DNA from: a virus
Reading direction: 5' to 3' (one strand)
DNA: 64,000 nucleotides
Virus record (IMG/VR): IMGVR_UViG_3300044535_001062
Coordinates: 1-64,000 of that record
Part shown: positions 1 to 7,323 of the stretch, piece after piece
Numbering within the stretch: position 1 is the first letter of the stretch
How the letters are laid out: each line of letters starts with the position of its first letter
Program-made: the position numbers and the translations under genes
The notes under the pieces: model-generated
Told to the model about the DNA's origin: nothing
What the model saw: only the letters and a program-made list of their open reading frames with translations
Databases searched by the model: none

Positions 1-120
1 TTACATTATTCATTGCAAACATCAATCACCTTATTTAATTTAAAAACAATTCAAAATGGCAGACGAAACTTTATTCGCAGACGGATTCGATGAGGCTATC
101 GTAGGTATAGACTACATCTC
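1..120. repeat. Terminal direct repeat marking circular closure (left copy)
   Basis: Bases 1-120 are identical to 63881-64000. This is what a circular or circularly permuted genome looks like when a linear window overruns its own start, giving a unit of about 63,880 bp. A true physical terminal repeat is possible, but the repeat starts inside one gene and ends inside the next with no packaging-type signal visible. Confidence 0.9.
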
Positions 121-319
121 TTATCCAGCACGTATCATTTACGACAAAAACAAAATGGTTGAAATCCTGGTTGAAAACGATGGCATGTCTCTAGAAGACG
201 CTATCGAGTATCTAGAATACAACACATGGTGTGCATATGTTGGAGAAGGAACACCTATCTTTGCTCACCTGGGAGGTAAATCCGATATCCAGGAACTGAT
301 CGAAATGCACGGTCTATGA
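56..319 (+). CDS. Conserved small acidic phage protein, unknown function
   Basis: An 87-aa acidic protein. Its central segment (about residues 12-70) has the pattern GIDYISYPARIIYD, then a helix with EDAIEYLEYN, then AYVGEGTPIF, which recalls a small uncharacterised protein common in phages of Bacteroidota. No catalytic motif is seen. The stop codon overlaps the start of the next gene (ATGA at 316-319), so the two are translationally coupled. The leader is A-rich with no Shine-Dalgarno sequence. Confidence 0.85.
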   Translation: MADETLFADGFDEAIVGIDYISYPARIIYDKNKMVEILVENDGMSLEDAIEYLEYNTWCAYVGEGTPIFAHLGGKSDIQELIEMHGL

Positions 320-456
320 CATTAGAAGCAACTACAAGAAGCAAACAGTATTGTCCCACTTGTAAAAAAGAAACAATGCACACACCCAAGTTAGGACTTG
401 CAGTTAATAATAAAAGGTTGTGCGAAGTATGTAGAGCAGTAAATGAAGTAAAATGA
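316..456 (+). CDS. 46-aa putative zinc-ribbon protein
   Basis: A 46-aa protein with two CxxC pairs (CPTC at residues 13-16 and CEVC at about 36-39) separated by roughly 20 residues, the spacing of a small zinc ribbon or knuckle. It starts on the ATGA overlap with the upstream gene, and its own stop overlaps another tiny reading frame at 453. The function is unknown; a transcription or nucleic-acid binding role is only inferred from the fold. Confidence 0.65.
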   Translation: MTLEATTRSKQYCPTCKKETMHTPKLGLAVNNKRLCEVCRAVNEVK

Positions 457-533
457 AAATACTCTTGACCATAGTTATATACGAGATAATCAAAACAGCA
501 GCCATGCATTTGTGGTATAAAACAATAAGATAA
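453..533 (+). CDS. 26-aa hydrophobic mini-protein (tentative)
   Basis: A very short frame starting on the ATGA overlap with the zinc-ribbon gene. It begins with a hydrophobic stretch (KILLTIVIYEII) and ends Lys/Arg-rich. Only the tight coupling to its neighbours supports it. Confidence 0.3.
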   Translation: MKILLTIVIYEIIKTAAMHLWYKTIR

Positions 534-537
534 AACA

Positions 538-711
538 ATGAACAAACGCAAGTCATATTTATACGAACGTAATACCAGGGAAGCAATCAAAAGAGAACGC
601 AAGCTTCTGGTTGCCTTTCTCAAAATAAACTCTCCTCGCATAAGACAGCTGTTCAAAGAGATCGAATTGATGTCAACCCGGGAAAAACGCTACATTAGCA
701 TAATGTTGTAA
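538..711 (+). CDS. 57-aa highly basic protein, unknown function
   Basis: A 57-aa Lys/Arg-rich helical protein (many K, R and E residues, with a RERKLLVAFLKI segment) starting 4 nt after the preceding tiny frame. It could be a small nucleic-acid binding protein, but no family is recognised. It is the last gene of this short operon before the structured non-coding stretch at 712-860. Confidence 0.55.
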   Translation: MNKRKSYLYERNTREAIKRERKLLVAFLKINSPRIRQLFKEIELMSTREKRYISIML

Positions 712-767
712 ATTACATTTACCTAATGATAATTATATTTACACATTGTAAAGATATAGCAGAAAGA

Positions 768-844
768 TCGGTATCCTCCCGGTGGATAGTATCCATCGGC
801 CAGCAATCCTAAACTTGTTAATACCGAGAGTTAAGTGGGTTGCT
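768..844 (+). ncRNA. Putative structured RNA with possible pseudoknot
   Basis: Three helices can be drawn by eye. One is a 9-bp hairpin at 779-787/791-799 (one G-T pair, loop AGT). The second is TCGGTAT at 768-774 pairing with ATACCGA at 821-827. The third is AGCAATCC at 802-809 pairing with GGGTTGCT at 837-844 (one T-G pair). The second and third cross each other, so together they make a pseudoknot. The segment contains no reading frame and lies just upstream of the 29-aa membrane peptide at 861. It could be a leader element, a free ncRNA or chance; no known riboswitch class is recognised. Confidence 0.4.
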
Positions 845-860
845 TCTAATAATACTGATA

Positions 861-950
861 ATGGAGAATGATATCGTACTCGGATTCGGGCTGTTCTTTA
901 CCTACGTAGCCGTCCTATTCTTTATATGGGCCTATGTGAAGGACAGGTAA
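861..950 (+). CDS. 29-aa single-pass membrane peptide
   Basis: The peptide is almost entirely one transmembrane helix (about residues 5-25, with FGLFFTYVAVLFFIWAYV) followed by a short charged tail, VKDR. It resembles the tiny membrane proteins phages often carry among early genes. The function is unknown. It lies directly after the structured 768-844 segment. Confidence 0.5.
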   Translation: MENDIVLGFGLFFTYVAVLFFIWAYVKDR

Positions 951-2059
951 CATATATCTAGCCTATATAATTGCTGCACCCCCTGCAACAAATGGCCCCC
1001 CTATTCATTGAACCCCCCGGCTTACTTTTTTGTAAGTTATCTTTCTGTAACACGATCCCTGGAAAATAATGTTCGTGCGAGGGCTGGAGCTTTACGTAGC
1101 GAAAATCTTTCCGCCCGCCCGCAAAAAAACACCCCCGGGCATGCGTCTGGCCTCCCGGCAAGTTCGGAGAACTTGTCGGAGGCTCGTAAGCGTGTCGCAA
1201 AATAAAATTCGAACTTCCCCTCTGGGGAATAACGGCCTTTATAGCCACTTCACAAACATTTGTTGGTGTACTTTGTGCCCTTTGGGCAGAGAAAAGGGCT
1301 TGAAATTTATTTCAAAGGGCTGAAAGCCAACGAAACCAAAGGTTTCAAGGTAGAAAAATGTTCATGTGTTTGATGCAATCAAACACCTCCAAACAACCTC
1401 AAAATATTGTCGATTTTAGTTGACAAAAAAAGCATTGTTCTTTAGAACAAACGCCAAAAAGCTCATACTCAAATACATAAGTATTTGAGAGGGCGATTTG
1501 CTGACCGAACCTCGCACGCCCGTCCGCCAGTTTTTCTGGAAAGAAAAACTTTTGCGGAGACGGAGGGATGTGGCCACGCTACCCCTACGTACGTGCACGC
1601 ATTTCCTACCGCACATTTAATCTTTTTTTTAAAAAAATTTTACGTAGTAAAATATTTTTAAGGTGGCCTATTAAAAACTTGTAGACCAAACTGCCCTATA
1701 ACTTTGTGCTGTCGATTTGCCAAAAACGACTCACGATTTCGGCAGACGACAAACGTTCTTTCCCACACCGAGACTACACCACTGCAGGATACGGCAAAGC
1801 CGCTGTGAAGCGTTCTATCCGAAGTGATTGCCATCACTAAACAGAGTTTAGTCGGGTTCTTTGACATACATTTCCCTTCGGGAACAAGGGAAATTTGGGG
1901 CACTCCTTCGAGGATTGATGTAATCAATGCCAACAGTGCAATCTGTGATACCTTTGGTATCTGTTCTTATCCCTTGGGATAAGTTATCATCAGCGAAGTG
2001 AACCATAAGAAAGCAAACGAAGTTTGGTCTGACACCACAGGCTAAATTTATTTAGCCAT
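951..2059. other. 1.1-kb gene-free region packed with stem-loops
   Basis: I find no convincing gene on either strand. The frames present (for example 1069-1323 plus, 1416-1616 minus, 1658-1933 minus) show no family resemblance and are interrupted by hairpins. Perfect stem-loops include a 14-bp stem with one bulge at 1151-1182, TGCCC/GGGCA at 1276-1288, a 6-bp stem at 1300-1315, GAAACC/GGTTTC at 1332-1346, 9-bp stems at 1366-1386 and 1468-1489, a nested pair at 1523-1558, GATACC/GGTATC at 1947-1961, an 8-bp stem at 1966-1983 and a 7-bp stem at 2040-2057. It is a candidate replication origin or structured transcript; neither is shown by the sequence alone. Confidence 0.6.
1151..1182. repeat. 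Large imperfect palindrome in the non-coding region
   Basis: The arms CCTCCCGGCAAGTTC and GAACTTGTCGGAGG flank a GGA loop and pair over 14 bp with one bulged C and one G-T pair. It is the longest hairpin of the non-coding region and is not followed by a T-run, so it is not an ordinary terminator. Confidence 0.75.
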
Positions 2060-2155
2060 GGTCGGTCTATGGTAGCCTTGCAGTGCTTGAGTCCGCTGCA
2101 TTAAATTTGGGACGGCTCCCAAAGGGAGAGGGTTCGATTCCCTCACCGACCACCA
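2060..2155 (+). tRNA. Divergent tRNA-like element with encoded CCA
   Basis: A perfect 7-bp acceptor stem (GGTCGGT at 2060-2066 with ACCGACC at 2145-2151), discriminator A, encoded CCA (2153-2155) and a canonical 5-bp T-arm (GAGGG/CCCTC, loop TTCGATT at 2133-2139) are visible. The rest is abnormal. Only 14 nt replace the D-arm, and the presumed anticodon hairpin (2079-2085/2094-2100) has an 8-nt loop, CTTGAGTC, that could be read as a Ser UGA anticodon. The variable region (2099-2127) is long, with a 7-bp hairpin. It could be an unusual class II tRNA, a decayed tRNA, or a tRNA-like structure. Confidence 0.45.
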
Positions 2156-2177
2156 AACCATTAACTAAAGTTAAACC

Positions 2178-2348
2178 ATGAAACTATTCTCATTCTTCAT
2201 CATGACACTTTGTGTCACCGCATCGTCAATGTCGTTGATTAATCATTTTGATAAATCAACCGACCAATCTGTGCTACTCGTGATTCTTTGTCACTTTGTG
2301 ACAATTGTTACAATCGGCACTATTTCCTCAAACGTAGTCGAAGACTAA
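2178..2348 (+). CDS. 56-aa small membrane protein
   Basis: Two hydrophobic helices are visible (about residues 3-21 and 32-50), separated by a polar loop, with an acidic C-terminus (VVED). The function is unknown. Its coding sequence carries several of the regional hairpins, for example GACACTTTGTGTC and TGTCACTTTGTGACA. Confidence 0.5.
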   Translation: MKLFSFFIMTLCVTASSMSLINHFDKSTDQSVLLVILCHFVTIVTIGTISSNVVED

Positions 2349-2388
2349 TCCATTCAACCAACAAACCAATTTTTAATACTTAAAAATC

Positions 2389-3111
2389 ATGACAACCAAA
2401 AACATCACCACCGCTGAAGCTATTATAGCTTCAATCTCAGACATGAAAGTTTCAAGCCAAAAGGCTTACATCACCAAAAACATTAATCAGCAAGCTGATT
2501 ACATTAAAACTATCGAAGATAAGTTTTACAACCGAAAGTGGAAGCACTACTATGGTGAACCTCTTAATGAAGAGGTTATCCTTAACGAAATTGCTCAACT
2601 CGAAGAGTTGGTAGGTGCTAAGGCTCTCCTTAACGGAGAGGACTGGCAAAAGGTATCCGCTAAGAAGTCAGCTAAAGCTGTGAAGTCGAAAGCTGTGGTA
2701 TCTGAAACCCCAAAGCCTACGGCTTCAGAAACGGCACTTGCCGAATTGACGAAGTCAATGACAAACCTCACCTCTCAACTCACAGAGTTGACCAAGGTAG
2801 TTGTAAAGAATTCAGTCGACATTGCTTCTATTCAGAAGCAAATTGAAACAATCAATCAGCCCAAAGTTACTAAAGTAACTACACCTGTACGAAAGTCTCA
2901 GCCAAAGGCTGTTGCCTCAAAGAAAGCCGAAATTATCGAAGATAAGCCGGCAATCAAGAAAACAAGCAAGTCTTTGCTTGAGGAATTGTTCGGTTCTTTC
3001 AGAACCGTGAAAGCCGACAAGCCAAAATCAACCAAGCCAAGCCGTAAGGAATATAATCCTTACGGCAACAGCTACAAAGCAAAGAAAATGGCTTACATGG
3101 AAGTTCGTTAA
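2389..3111 (+). CDS. 240-aa Lys/Ala-rich coiled-coil protein, unknown function
   Basis: The N-terminal third (residues 1-90) is helical and charged. A low-complexity Lys/Ala/Val linker follows (about 91-125), then a heptad-like coiled-coil segment (about 125-165, with TKSMTNLTSQLTELTK). The C-terminal tail is Lys/Pro-rich and ends NPYGNSYKAKKMAYMEVR. No enzyme motif is present; a structural or DNA-associated role is inferred only from composition. The gene is one of the densest in short perfect hairpins (2415, 2484, 2558, 2596, 2624, 2775, 2822, 2865, 2963, 2991). Confidence 0.75.
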   Translation: MTTKNITTAEAIIASISDMKVSSQKAYITKNINQQADYIKTIEDKFYNRKWKHYYGEPLNEEVILNEIAQLEELVGAKALLNGEDWQKVSAKKSAKAVKSKAVVSETPKPTASETALAELTKSMTNLTSQLTELTKVVVKNSVDIASIQKQIETINQPKVTKVTTPVRKSQPKAVASKKAEIIEDKPAIKKTSKSLLEELFGSFRTVKADKPKSTKPSRKEYNPYGNSYKAKKMAYMEVR

Positions 3112-3150
3112 TTGTAAACAATTAAAATCACCACTAATCAACACAACAAA

Positions 3151-3234
3151 ATGGAATTTTGTATCTTTTTCGGAACCATCTCATTCATCACCATAACGAT
3201 TTTATCGTTAGCAACTTACTTTATCGAGAAATAA
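3151..3234 (+). CDS. 27-aa single-pass membrane peptide
   Basis: One hydrophobic helix spans nearly the whole peptide, which ends FIEK. The leader before the ATG is A-rich. It resembles the peptide at 861-950 in size and layout but not in sequence. Function unknown. Confidence 0.4.
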   Translation: MEFCIFFGTISFITITILSLATYFIEK

Positions 3235-3238
3235 ATCT

Positions 3239-3358
3239 ATGATTACACTATGCATCATGCCCTCTTTCAGAGGGACTACAATCGAGACATTCAAAGCTTT
3301 GCTTACTTGTCTTGCAATCGACAGCACTTATCTTTTACCCATGTTTAACATCATCTAA
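3239..3358 (+). CDS. 39-aa hypothetical protein (tentative)
   Basis: A short frame beginning 4 nt after the preceding stop and ending 4 nt before the next start, so it fits the tight operon spacing. It is moderately hydrophobic (FKALLTCLAI). It contains the hairpin CCCTCT/AGAGGG at 3260-3274. No family is recognised. Confidence 0.35.
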   Translation: MITLCIMPSFRGTTIETFKALLTCLAIDSTYLLPMFNII

Positions 3359-3362
3359 AATC

Positions 3363-3584
3363 ATGCAAAAACACATCCTACATTTTGACGAGTCTAAAGA
3401 CTTGCTAGTCAGCTACACAATCGAACAAACCGATGAAATCGCTGCTTACACAGAGTATCTAGTGACGTTATACGTCAATGGCGAAGAAACTTTCAGCGAA
3501 AAAGTCCTTTCCGAGGATATGGACTTTGCCCATCGTCATGCTGAAACAATGTACGAAGGCTATAAAGAGTATATCAAATCATGA
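3363..3584 (+). CDS. 73-aa hypothetical protein
   Basis: A small mixed alpha/beta protein beginning MQKHILHFDESKDLLVSY. I take the ATG at 3363, which follows the A-rich leader; a longer frame from 3312 would overlap the preceding gene. The stop overlaps the next start (ATGA). Function unknown. Confidence 0.65.
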   Translation: MQKHILHFDESKDLLVSYTIEQTDEIAAYTEYLVTLYVNGEETFSEKVLSEDMDFAHRHAETMYEGYKEYIKS

Positions 3585-3823
3585 AATCAGAAAAAGAAAA
3601 ACAACTAGAGCATCGCCTTGCAATGGTCAGTGATGACTTGCAATGTATCCGAAGATTTATCTTCGAGAATGGCTTAGCGAAAACCTTTGCAAAGCCGACA
3701 GATGAATGCGATGAATGTTGGACTCACTTAGTGAACATTGAAATCGCCTGCTGTTTATCTAGTGACGAGTCACTATCCTGGAAACCATTCAACAAATTAA
3801 AACAACCAAATCAATCGAGATGA
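3581..3823 (+). CDS. 80-aa hypothetical protein with Cys pair
   Basis: A charged helical N-terminus (SEKEKQLEHRLAMVSDDL) is followed by CDECWTH and a later CC pair, which might bind metal but does not match a known motif. It is coupled by ATGA overlaps to both neighbours (3581 and 3820), indicating one operon with the GP88-like gene. Confidence 0.6.
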   Translation: MKSEKEKQLEHRLAMVSDDLQCIRRFIFENGLAKTFAKPTDECDECWTHLVNIEIACCLSSDESLSWKPFNKLKQPNQSR

Positions 3824-4536
3824 AAAACGTAGTTTTTAGACAAGGTGATACAATCACCCTAGTTACCTTTGGTAAAACTAGTAATGAAAAAATCGCTGAC
3901 AACAATGAGATTGTTGCTCAGACATTTCACTTCAGCCGGGAACAATACGACATTGCCCTTGGCAAAACAACCATGAAAGAATTTTTCTCTCATGATGCTA
4001 AGGTATGTTTCGATTGTCCCTTTGCTGTAAGCAATGGTGCAAAACTTACGGCTTGTTATACTCATAAGCCAATGCAATACATGGGGTTTCGTTCCTCTCT
4101 CAGAGCTATAGCAAAACGATATCCCGAGTATGGTCTGATACCTCAGCTTTCAGCTGATATCGTAGCTGATATTGTCAGCAAATGCTACGGACTTTATGTC
4201 CGCTTTGGTAGCTATGGTGAGCCAACGCTTATGCCGATTGACGTAGTCAAATCTATTGTAGCTGTAGCGAAATCATGGACAGGCTATACTCATCAATGGA
4301 TGAGTCGTCCAGAATATGCACCATATTTCATGGCATCAACACATAGTGTTGGACAAGAAATGCTTGCAAGACAGCTCGGATATCGTAGCTTTGTTGTTAC
4401 CAACAAATCAATCGATGGACTTGTTTCCTGCCCTGCCTCTAAAGAGATGGGCTTCAAATCAAATTGCTCGAAGTGCGGACTCTGTTCGGGGACTGAGGGC
4501 AAAGGTAAAAAATCAATCGTAATACTAGAACATTAA
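3820..4536 (+). CDS. GP88-like Cys-rich phage protein
   Basis: 238 aa. An N-terminal Cys cluster (CFDCPF, then CYTHK at about residues 66-86), a central RFGSYGEPTLMPID segment (about 128-141) and a C-terminal CSKCGLCSG cluster (about 215-223) match the general layout of the phage GP88/DUF7227-type family, whose biochemical role is unknown. The Cys groups suggest a bound metal or iron-sulfur cluster, which is inference. The start is on the ATGA overlap with the previous gene. The coding sequence is full of regional stem-loops, such as the 7-bp one at 4288-4305. Confidence 0.6.
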   Translation: MKNVVFRQGDTITLVTFGKTSNEKIADNNEIVAQTFHFSREQYDIALGKTTMKEFFSHDAKVCFDCPFAVSNGAKLTACYTHKPMQYMGFRSSLRAIAKRYPEYGLIPQLSADIVADIVSKCYGLYVRFGSYGEPTLMPIDVVKSIVAVAKSWTGYTHQWMSRPEYAPYFMASTHSVGQEMLARQLGYRSFVVTNKSIDGLVSCPASKEMGFKSNCSKCGLCSGTEGKGKKSIVILEH

Positions 4537-4571
4537 TCAATCAATCAACAAACTAAATTAAATTTAAAATC

Positions 4572-4931
4572 ATGGGACGTTATTATTCTGGAGACATCGA
4601 AGGCAAATTTTGGTTTGCCGTACAATCAAGTAACGCTGCTGATAGATTTGGCAGCACAGGTTATGAACCTAACTACATCGAATACAATTTCTATGAAGAG
4701 CACCTCGAAGGTGTTCAAGCCGAACTCAAACGTATCGAAGATAAACTCGGTGACAAGATGCTAATCATCACTAAATTCTTTGAAGAGAACAATGGGTACA
4801 CCGATGAGAAACTTGAGAAGGCAGGTATCACACGTTCAGAACTCAGCGAATACGCTGACTATGGCTTAGGTAAGAAGATAGAACAATGCATAATCGACAA
4901 TGGTCAGTGCGAATTCACAGCAGAACTTTAA
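4572..4931 (+). CDS. Conserved phage protein starting MGRYYSGDIEGKF
   Basis: 119 aa. The N-terminus MGRYYSGDIEGKFWFAVQSS followed by ADRFG is a signature I recall from an uncharacterised family shared by many phages and some bacterial genomes. The C-terminal half is helical and acidic. No catalytic motif is recognised. The gene at 8319 also begins MG-x-YYS but is otherwise different. Confidence 0.7.
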   Translation: MGRYYSGDIEGKFWFAVQSSNAADRFGSTGYEPNYIEYNFYEEHLEGVQAELKRIEDKLGDKMLIITKFFEENNGYTDEKLEKAGITRSELSEYADYGLGKKIEQCIIDNGQCEFTAEL

Positions 4932-4941
4932 TCAATATCAT

Positions 4942-5205
4942 ATGAAAAACGTAAACGTAACACAGCTCAGAGTCAGAATTCTTAACAAGTTTATTGTTAA
5001 GATTGTAGTCAGCGAAAGAACTCCCGAAGGATATTTTCTCGGCACAGCCGAGTTATCCCTTTGGGATGCTGTCGGTAATCGTCAGCTATCATGGAAACTT
5101 ATTCACTTAAGTGACCTTGAGTCAGAAGTTCGGGAAATGCTTCCCGAAAATATGTTCGATGACGCTTGGCAAGTAATCAAAATCACAATGGACACTAACT
5201 ATTAA
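4942..5205 (+). CDS. 87-aa hypothetical protein
   Basis: A beta-rich small protein beginning MKNVNVTQLRVRILNKF. I choose the ATG at 4942, just after the upstream stop; a longer frame from 4900 would run into the previous gene. Its coding sequence holds three strong hairpins (4981-5001, 5038-5052, 5129-5148). Function unknown. Confidence 0.65.
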   Translation: MKNVNVTQLRVRILNKFIVKIVVSERTPEGYFLGTAELSLWDAVGNRQLSWKLIHLSDLESEVREMLPENMFDDAWQVIKITMDTNY

Positions 5206-5216
5206 TAATTAAAATC

Positions 5217-5516
5217 ATGACAAAGACAGAAGTAATCAAGACAATCGACAGCGGCAAGATATTCTCTTGCCGTTTTGTAAAACAAAATGGTGAGGCTAGA
5301 TACCTCAAGGGACGAACCGGTGTACGTAAGTACACTGACAAGGACGGCAATGTTCACGAAGTGAAAGGCGTGGGCATGAAGTTCAAGCCAAAAGAACTGG
5401 GCTATCGTGTAGTCTTTGACTTGGGGCTCAGAGAATATCGCATGATCAATTGTATTACAATTGTCGAGTTCAACAAACAATCAGTAGGAAACTTTTTTAT
5501 TCAAGAAACAAAATGA
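5217..5516 (+). CDS. SH3-like beta-barrel phage protein
   Basis: 99 aa. The order GKIFSCRFVKQNGEARYLKGRTGV (residues 12-35), a charged turn, then VVFDLGLREYRMINCITIVEF (about 66-86) is the layout of the short SH3 beta-barrel-fold proteins found in phages and Bacteroidota. Their role is not established. The stop overlaps the start of the next gene at 5513. An 8-bp hairpin lies at 5252-5272. Confidence 0.65.
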   Translation: MTKTEVIKTIDSGKIFSCRFVKQNGEARYLKGRTGVRKYTDKDGNVHEVKGVGMKFKPKELGYRVVFDLGLREYRMINCITIVEFNKQSVGNFFIQETK

Positions 5517-5767
5517 AAACAAGACAATCAATTATTGTAGCTGACGTATCGAGAGATGAACTGAACAGCTCTGTAGACTGGTTCTTTAGAACCTGTGCCG
5601 TAGAATGGCACGATGCAACTAACCTTGCCGAGTGTATCTGTCGCATACAAGATGTCGAAGACATACCCGAGTATGATGATTGGCTGAGTCCCGAGGACAG
5701 AGAGTTAATTCAGAAATTAAAAGCATCCGTAAACGAAATCAACGCATGTTACATCAGAATAATTTAA
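5513..5767 (+). CDS. 84-aa acidic hypothetical protein
   Basis: Begins MKTRQSIIVADVSRDEL at the ATG overlapping the upstream stop. Acidic and predicted helical, with a C-terminal helix LSPEDRELIQKLKASVNEI. No family recognised. Confidence 0.6.
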   Translation: MKTRQSIIVADVSRDELNSSVDWFFRTCAVEWHDATNLAECICRIQDVEDIPEYDDWLSPEDRELIQKLKASVNEINACYIRII

Positions 5768-5775
5768 TTAAAACC

Positions 5776-6048
5776 ATGACACAATTCGAAATCGCACAAC
5801 AACAAGTTAAAGAAAAGCAATTGCAAGCACCAAAGGTGATGACTGAGGGTAAACAAATCGACTACTTCGGCTATCAATTAGCCGTACACCATTTCAATCT
5901 TAAGCTAATGGCTAAGGGTATGGCATGCCGAGGTATCAAGTTTACTGACATCAAGAAGTACTACGGACTTAAAGGTAAGTCCGCTGCTGATTGCTTAGGA
6001 CAATTCGAAGAGATATTCAACAACTACAAACAAAACTTAAACAACTAA
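5776..6048 (+). CDS. 90-aa hypothetical protein
   Basis: A small helical protein. Residues 52-75 (ACRGIKFTDIKKYYGLKGKSAA) look like a small helical DNA- or protein-binding motif but match nothing I recognise. Translation probably starts at the ATG at 5776, after AAAACC. Hairpin GGACTTA/TAAGTCC lies at 5965-5982. Confidence 0.6.
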   Translation: MTQFEIAQQQVKEKQLQAPKVMTEGKQIDYFGYQLAVHHFNLKLMAKGMACRGIKFTDIKKYYGLKGKSAADCLGQFEEIFNNYKQNLNN

Positions 6049-6052
6049 TCAC

Positions 6053-6325
6053 ATGAAAAAAGTAACCATCACCACAAGAGCAGTTTATCACAAAACTGCA
6101 TCGGTAATTGTCAATGTTCCCGAACACATCCCTGCTGACAAAGTACATGATTGGATTTTGGAGAACGACCATCTATTCACAGCTGTGTTAGACAAGAAGT
6201 TAAGCGAAGCACCCTACGAATTCGGCTTCGGTCTCAGCGATGATATGGATTGGATAGACCAAGAGTCGGAGTCACGATACGATGTAGAAGAAAACGGAAA
6301 GATTACATACGGAGGACATTTATAA
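6053..6325 (+). CDS. 90-aa hypothetical protein
   Basis: An N-terminal beta strand pair (VTITTRAVYHKTASVIVNVP), a helix, and an acidic tail (DDMDWIDQESE). It resembles small phage early proteins of unknown role. It starts 4 nt after the previous stop. Confidence 0.6.
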   Translation: MKKVTITTRAVYHKTASVIVNVPEHIPADKVHDWILENDHLFTAVLDKKLSEAPYEFGFGLSDDMDWIDQESESRYDVEENGKITYGGHL

Positions 6326-6341
6326 ATCAATAAACAAAAAC

Positions 6342-6914
6342 ATGGCAAACAATTGTTATAACTTCGCAACCTTAATTGGTTCTAAAGAAAGTTTAGACTT
6401 GCTCGAAGCAAGACTAATCGAAAGCAAAAAAGAAACACGGCACTTGTGGTATGGTTCGTTTCACGAAGTCCTCAACATCCCTATCGTAGAGGATGGCAAT
6501 TCATATCAAGACTTCGGCACACGATGGTTCGATGCGGAATGGAATAGAGAGTCCGATACCGAAGCTACGCTGAGTGGCGATAGTGCATGGTCTCCACCAT
6601 CCGAGTTCTTTCGCAAGTTGTCTGATGTATATCAGTTGACTATCGAGTCAGAATACGAAGAACCAGGATGTGACTTTGCCGGATACTACAATTGTAGTAA
6701 TGGAGATGTACTTCGAGACGATACCTATTCGTACAATATGTTTCATCTACTAGAGAACAGGCAATACTTTATGGAAAAAATATGCGATGACATAACCTAT
6801 GGTACATACGATGACTATGAAGACTTTGCCAAGCACAATAAAGACGTAGCTGAAGTTCTGACACCCCAAGAAATAAATCAAATCAAAGAACATTTTAACG
6901 AAGTAAAACCATGA
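6342..6914 (+). CDS. YubB ferredoxin-like / DUF1281-type protein
   Basis: 190 aa. The protein opens MANNCYNFATLIGS and carries FGTRWFDAEW (about residues 58-67), SGDSAWSPPSEFFRKLS (about 78-94) and the pattern EEPGCDFAGYY (about 105-115). These are the hallmark steps of the Api92/YubB ferredoxin-fold family (DUF1281), common on plasmids and phages and of unknown biochemical role. Its stop overlaps the next gene's start at 6911. Confidence 0.7.
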   Translation: MANNCYNFATLIGSKESLDLLEARLIESKKETRHLWYGSFHEVLNIPIVEDGNSYQDFGTRWFDAEWNRESDTEATLSGDSAWSPPSEFFRKLSDVYQLTIESEYEEPGCDFAGYYNCSNGDVLRDDTYSYNMFHLLENRQYFMEKICDDITYGTYDDYEDFAKHNKDVAEVLTPQEINQIKEHFNEVKP

Positions 6915-7078
6915 ACATCAAAACTAAATTCAACCGACACAACTACACAACTTACTTGTTACCAAGTATCTTACTCGTTCACAATCCAAAAACACACTAC
7001 GCTGCTGAAGATTATGTTTTGCACATCAACTTTCTCAAGCTACATTGGTACATTGTATTCACACTAAACAAAAAATAA
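6911..7078 (+). CDS. 55-aa hypothetical protein
   Basis: A short basic protein overlapping the preceding stop (ATGA). A hydrophobic segment near the C-terminus (INFLKLHWYIVFTL) could be membrane-associated. No family recognised. Confidence 0.5.
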   Translation: MNIKTKFNRHNYTTYLLPSILLVHNPKTHYAAEDYVLHINFLKLHWYIVFTLNKK

Positions 7079-7080
7079 CC

Positions 7081-7302
7081 ATGAGCAACAAACAATTCAA
7101 TGTGCTGAGCCCCGATGGGTTCAGCATTCATCACACCGAGACTTACGACACTATCGAACAAGCCTACGAAGCTATGCAACAATGGGCAAAGCGATACAAA
7201 TCCCAAGGCTACTATAGTAGCGTTAAGTACGGCAGAATTCCAATCCAAGACTTGGACAGATACTGCAGTATCACCATCGAAATAGAAACAATCAACAACT
7301 AA
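7081..7302 (+). CDS. 73-aa hypothetical protein
   Basis: Begins MSNKQFNVLSPDGFSIHH and has YDTIEQAYEAMQQWAKRYKSQGYYSS (residues 22-47), a strand-helix-strand arrangement seen in many small phage and plasmid proteins. I use the ATG at 7081 rather than an upstream frame start at 7045. A 9-bp hairpin occupies codons 8-15 (7104-7125). Confidence 0.65.
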   Translation: MSNKQFNVLSPDGFSIHHTETYDTIEQAYEAMQQWAKRYKSQGYYSSVKYGRIPIQDLDRYCSITIEIETINN

Positions 7303-7323
7303 CAATCACCAATCAAAAAAACC

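Noticed and set aside
1008-1933. Short frames on both strands in the hairpin-rich non-coding region
   Set aside because: They are cut by palindromes, have odd composition and no family resemblance; the region is better described as non-coding.
2060-2155. tmRNA or two-piece tmRNA
   Set aside because: Both acceptor strands lie within 96 nt, there is no tag-peptide reading frame and no long tmRNA-like body.
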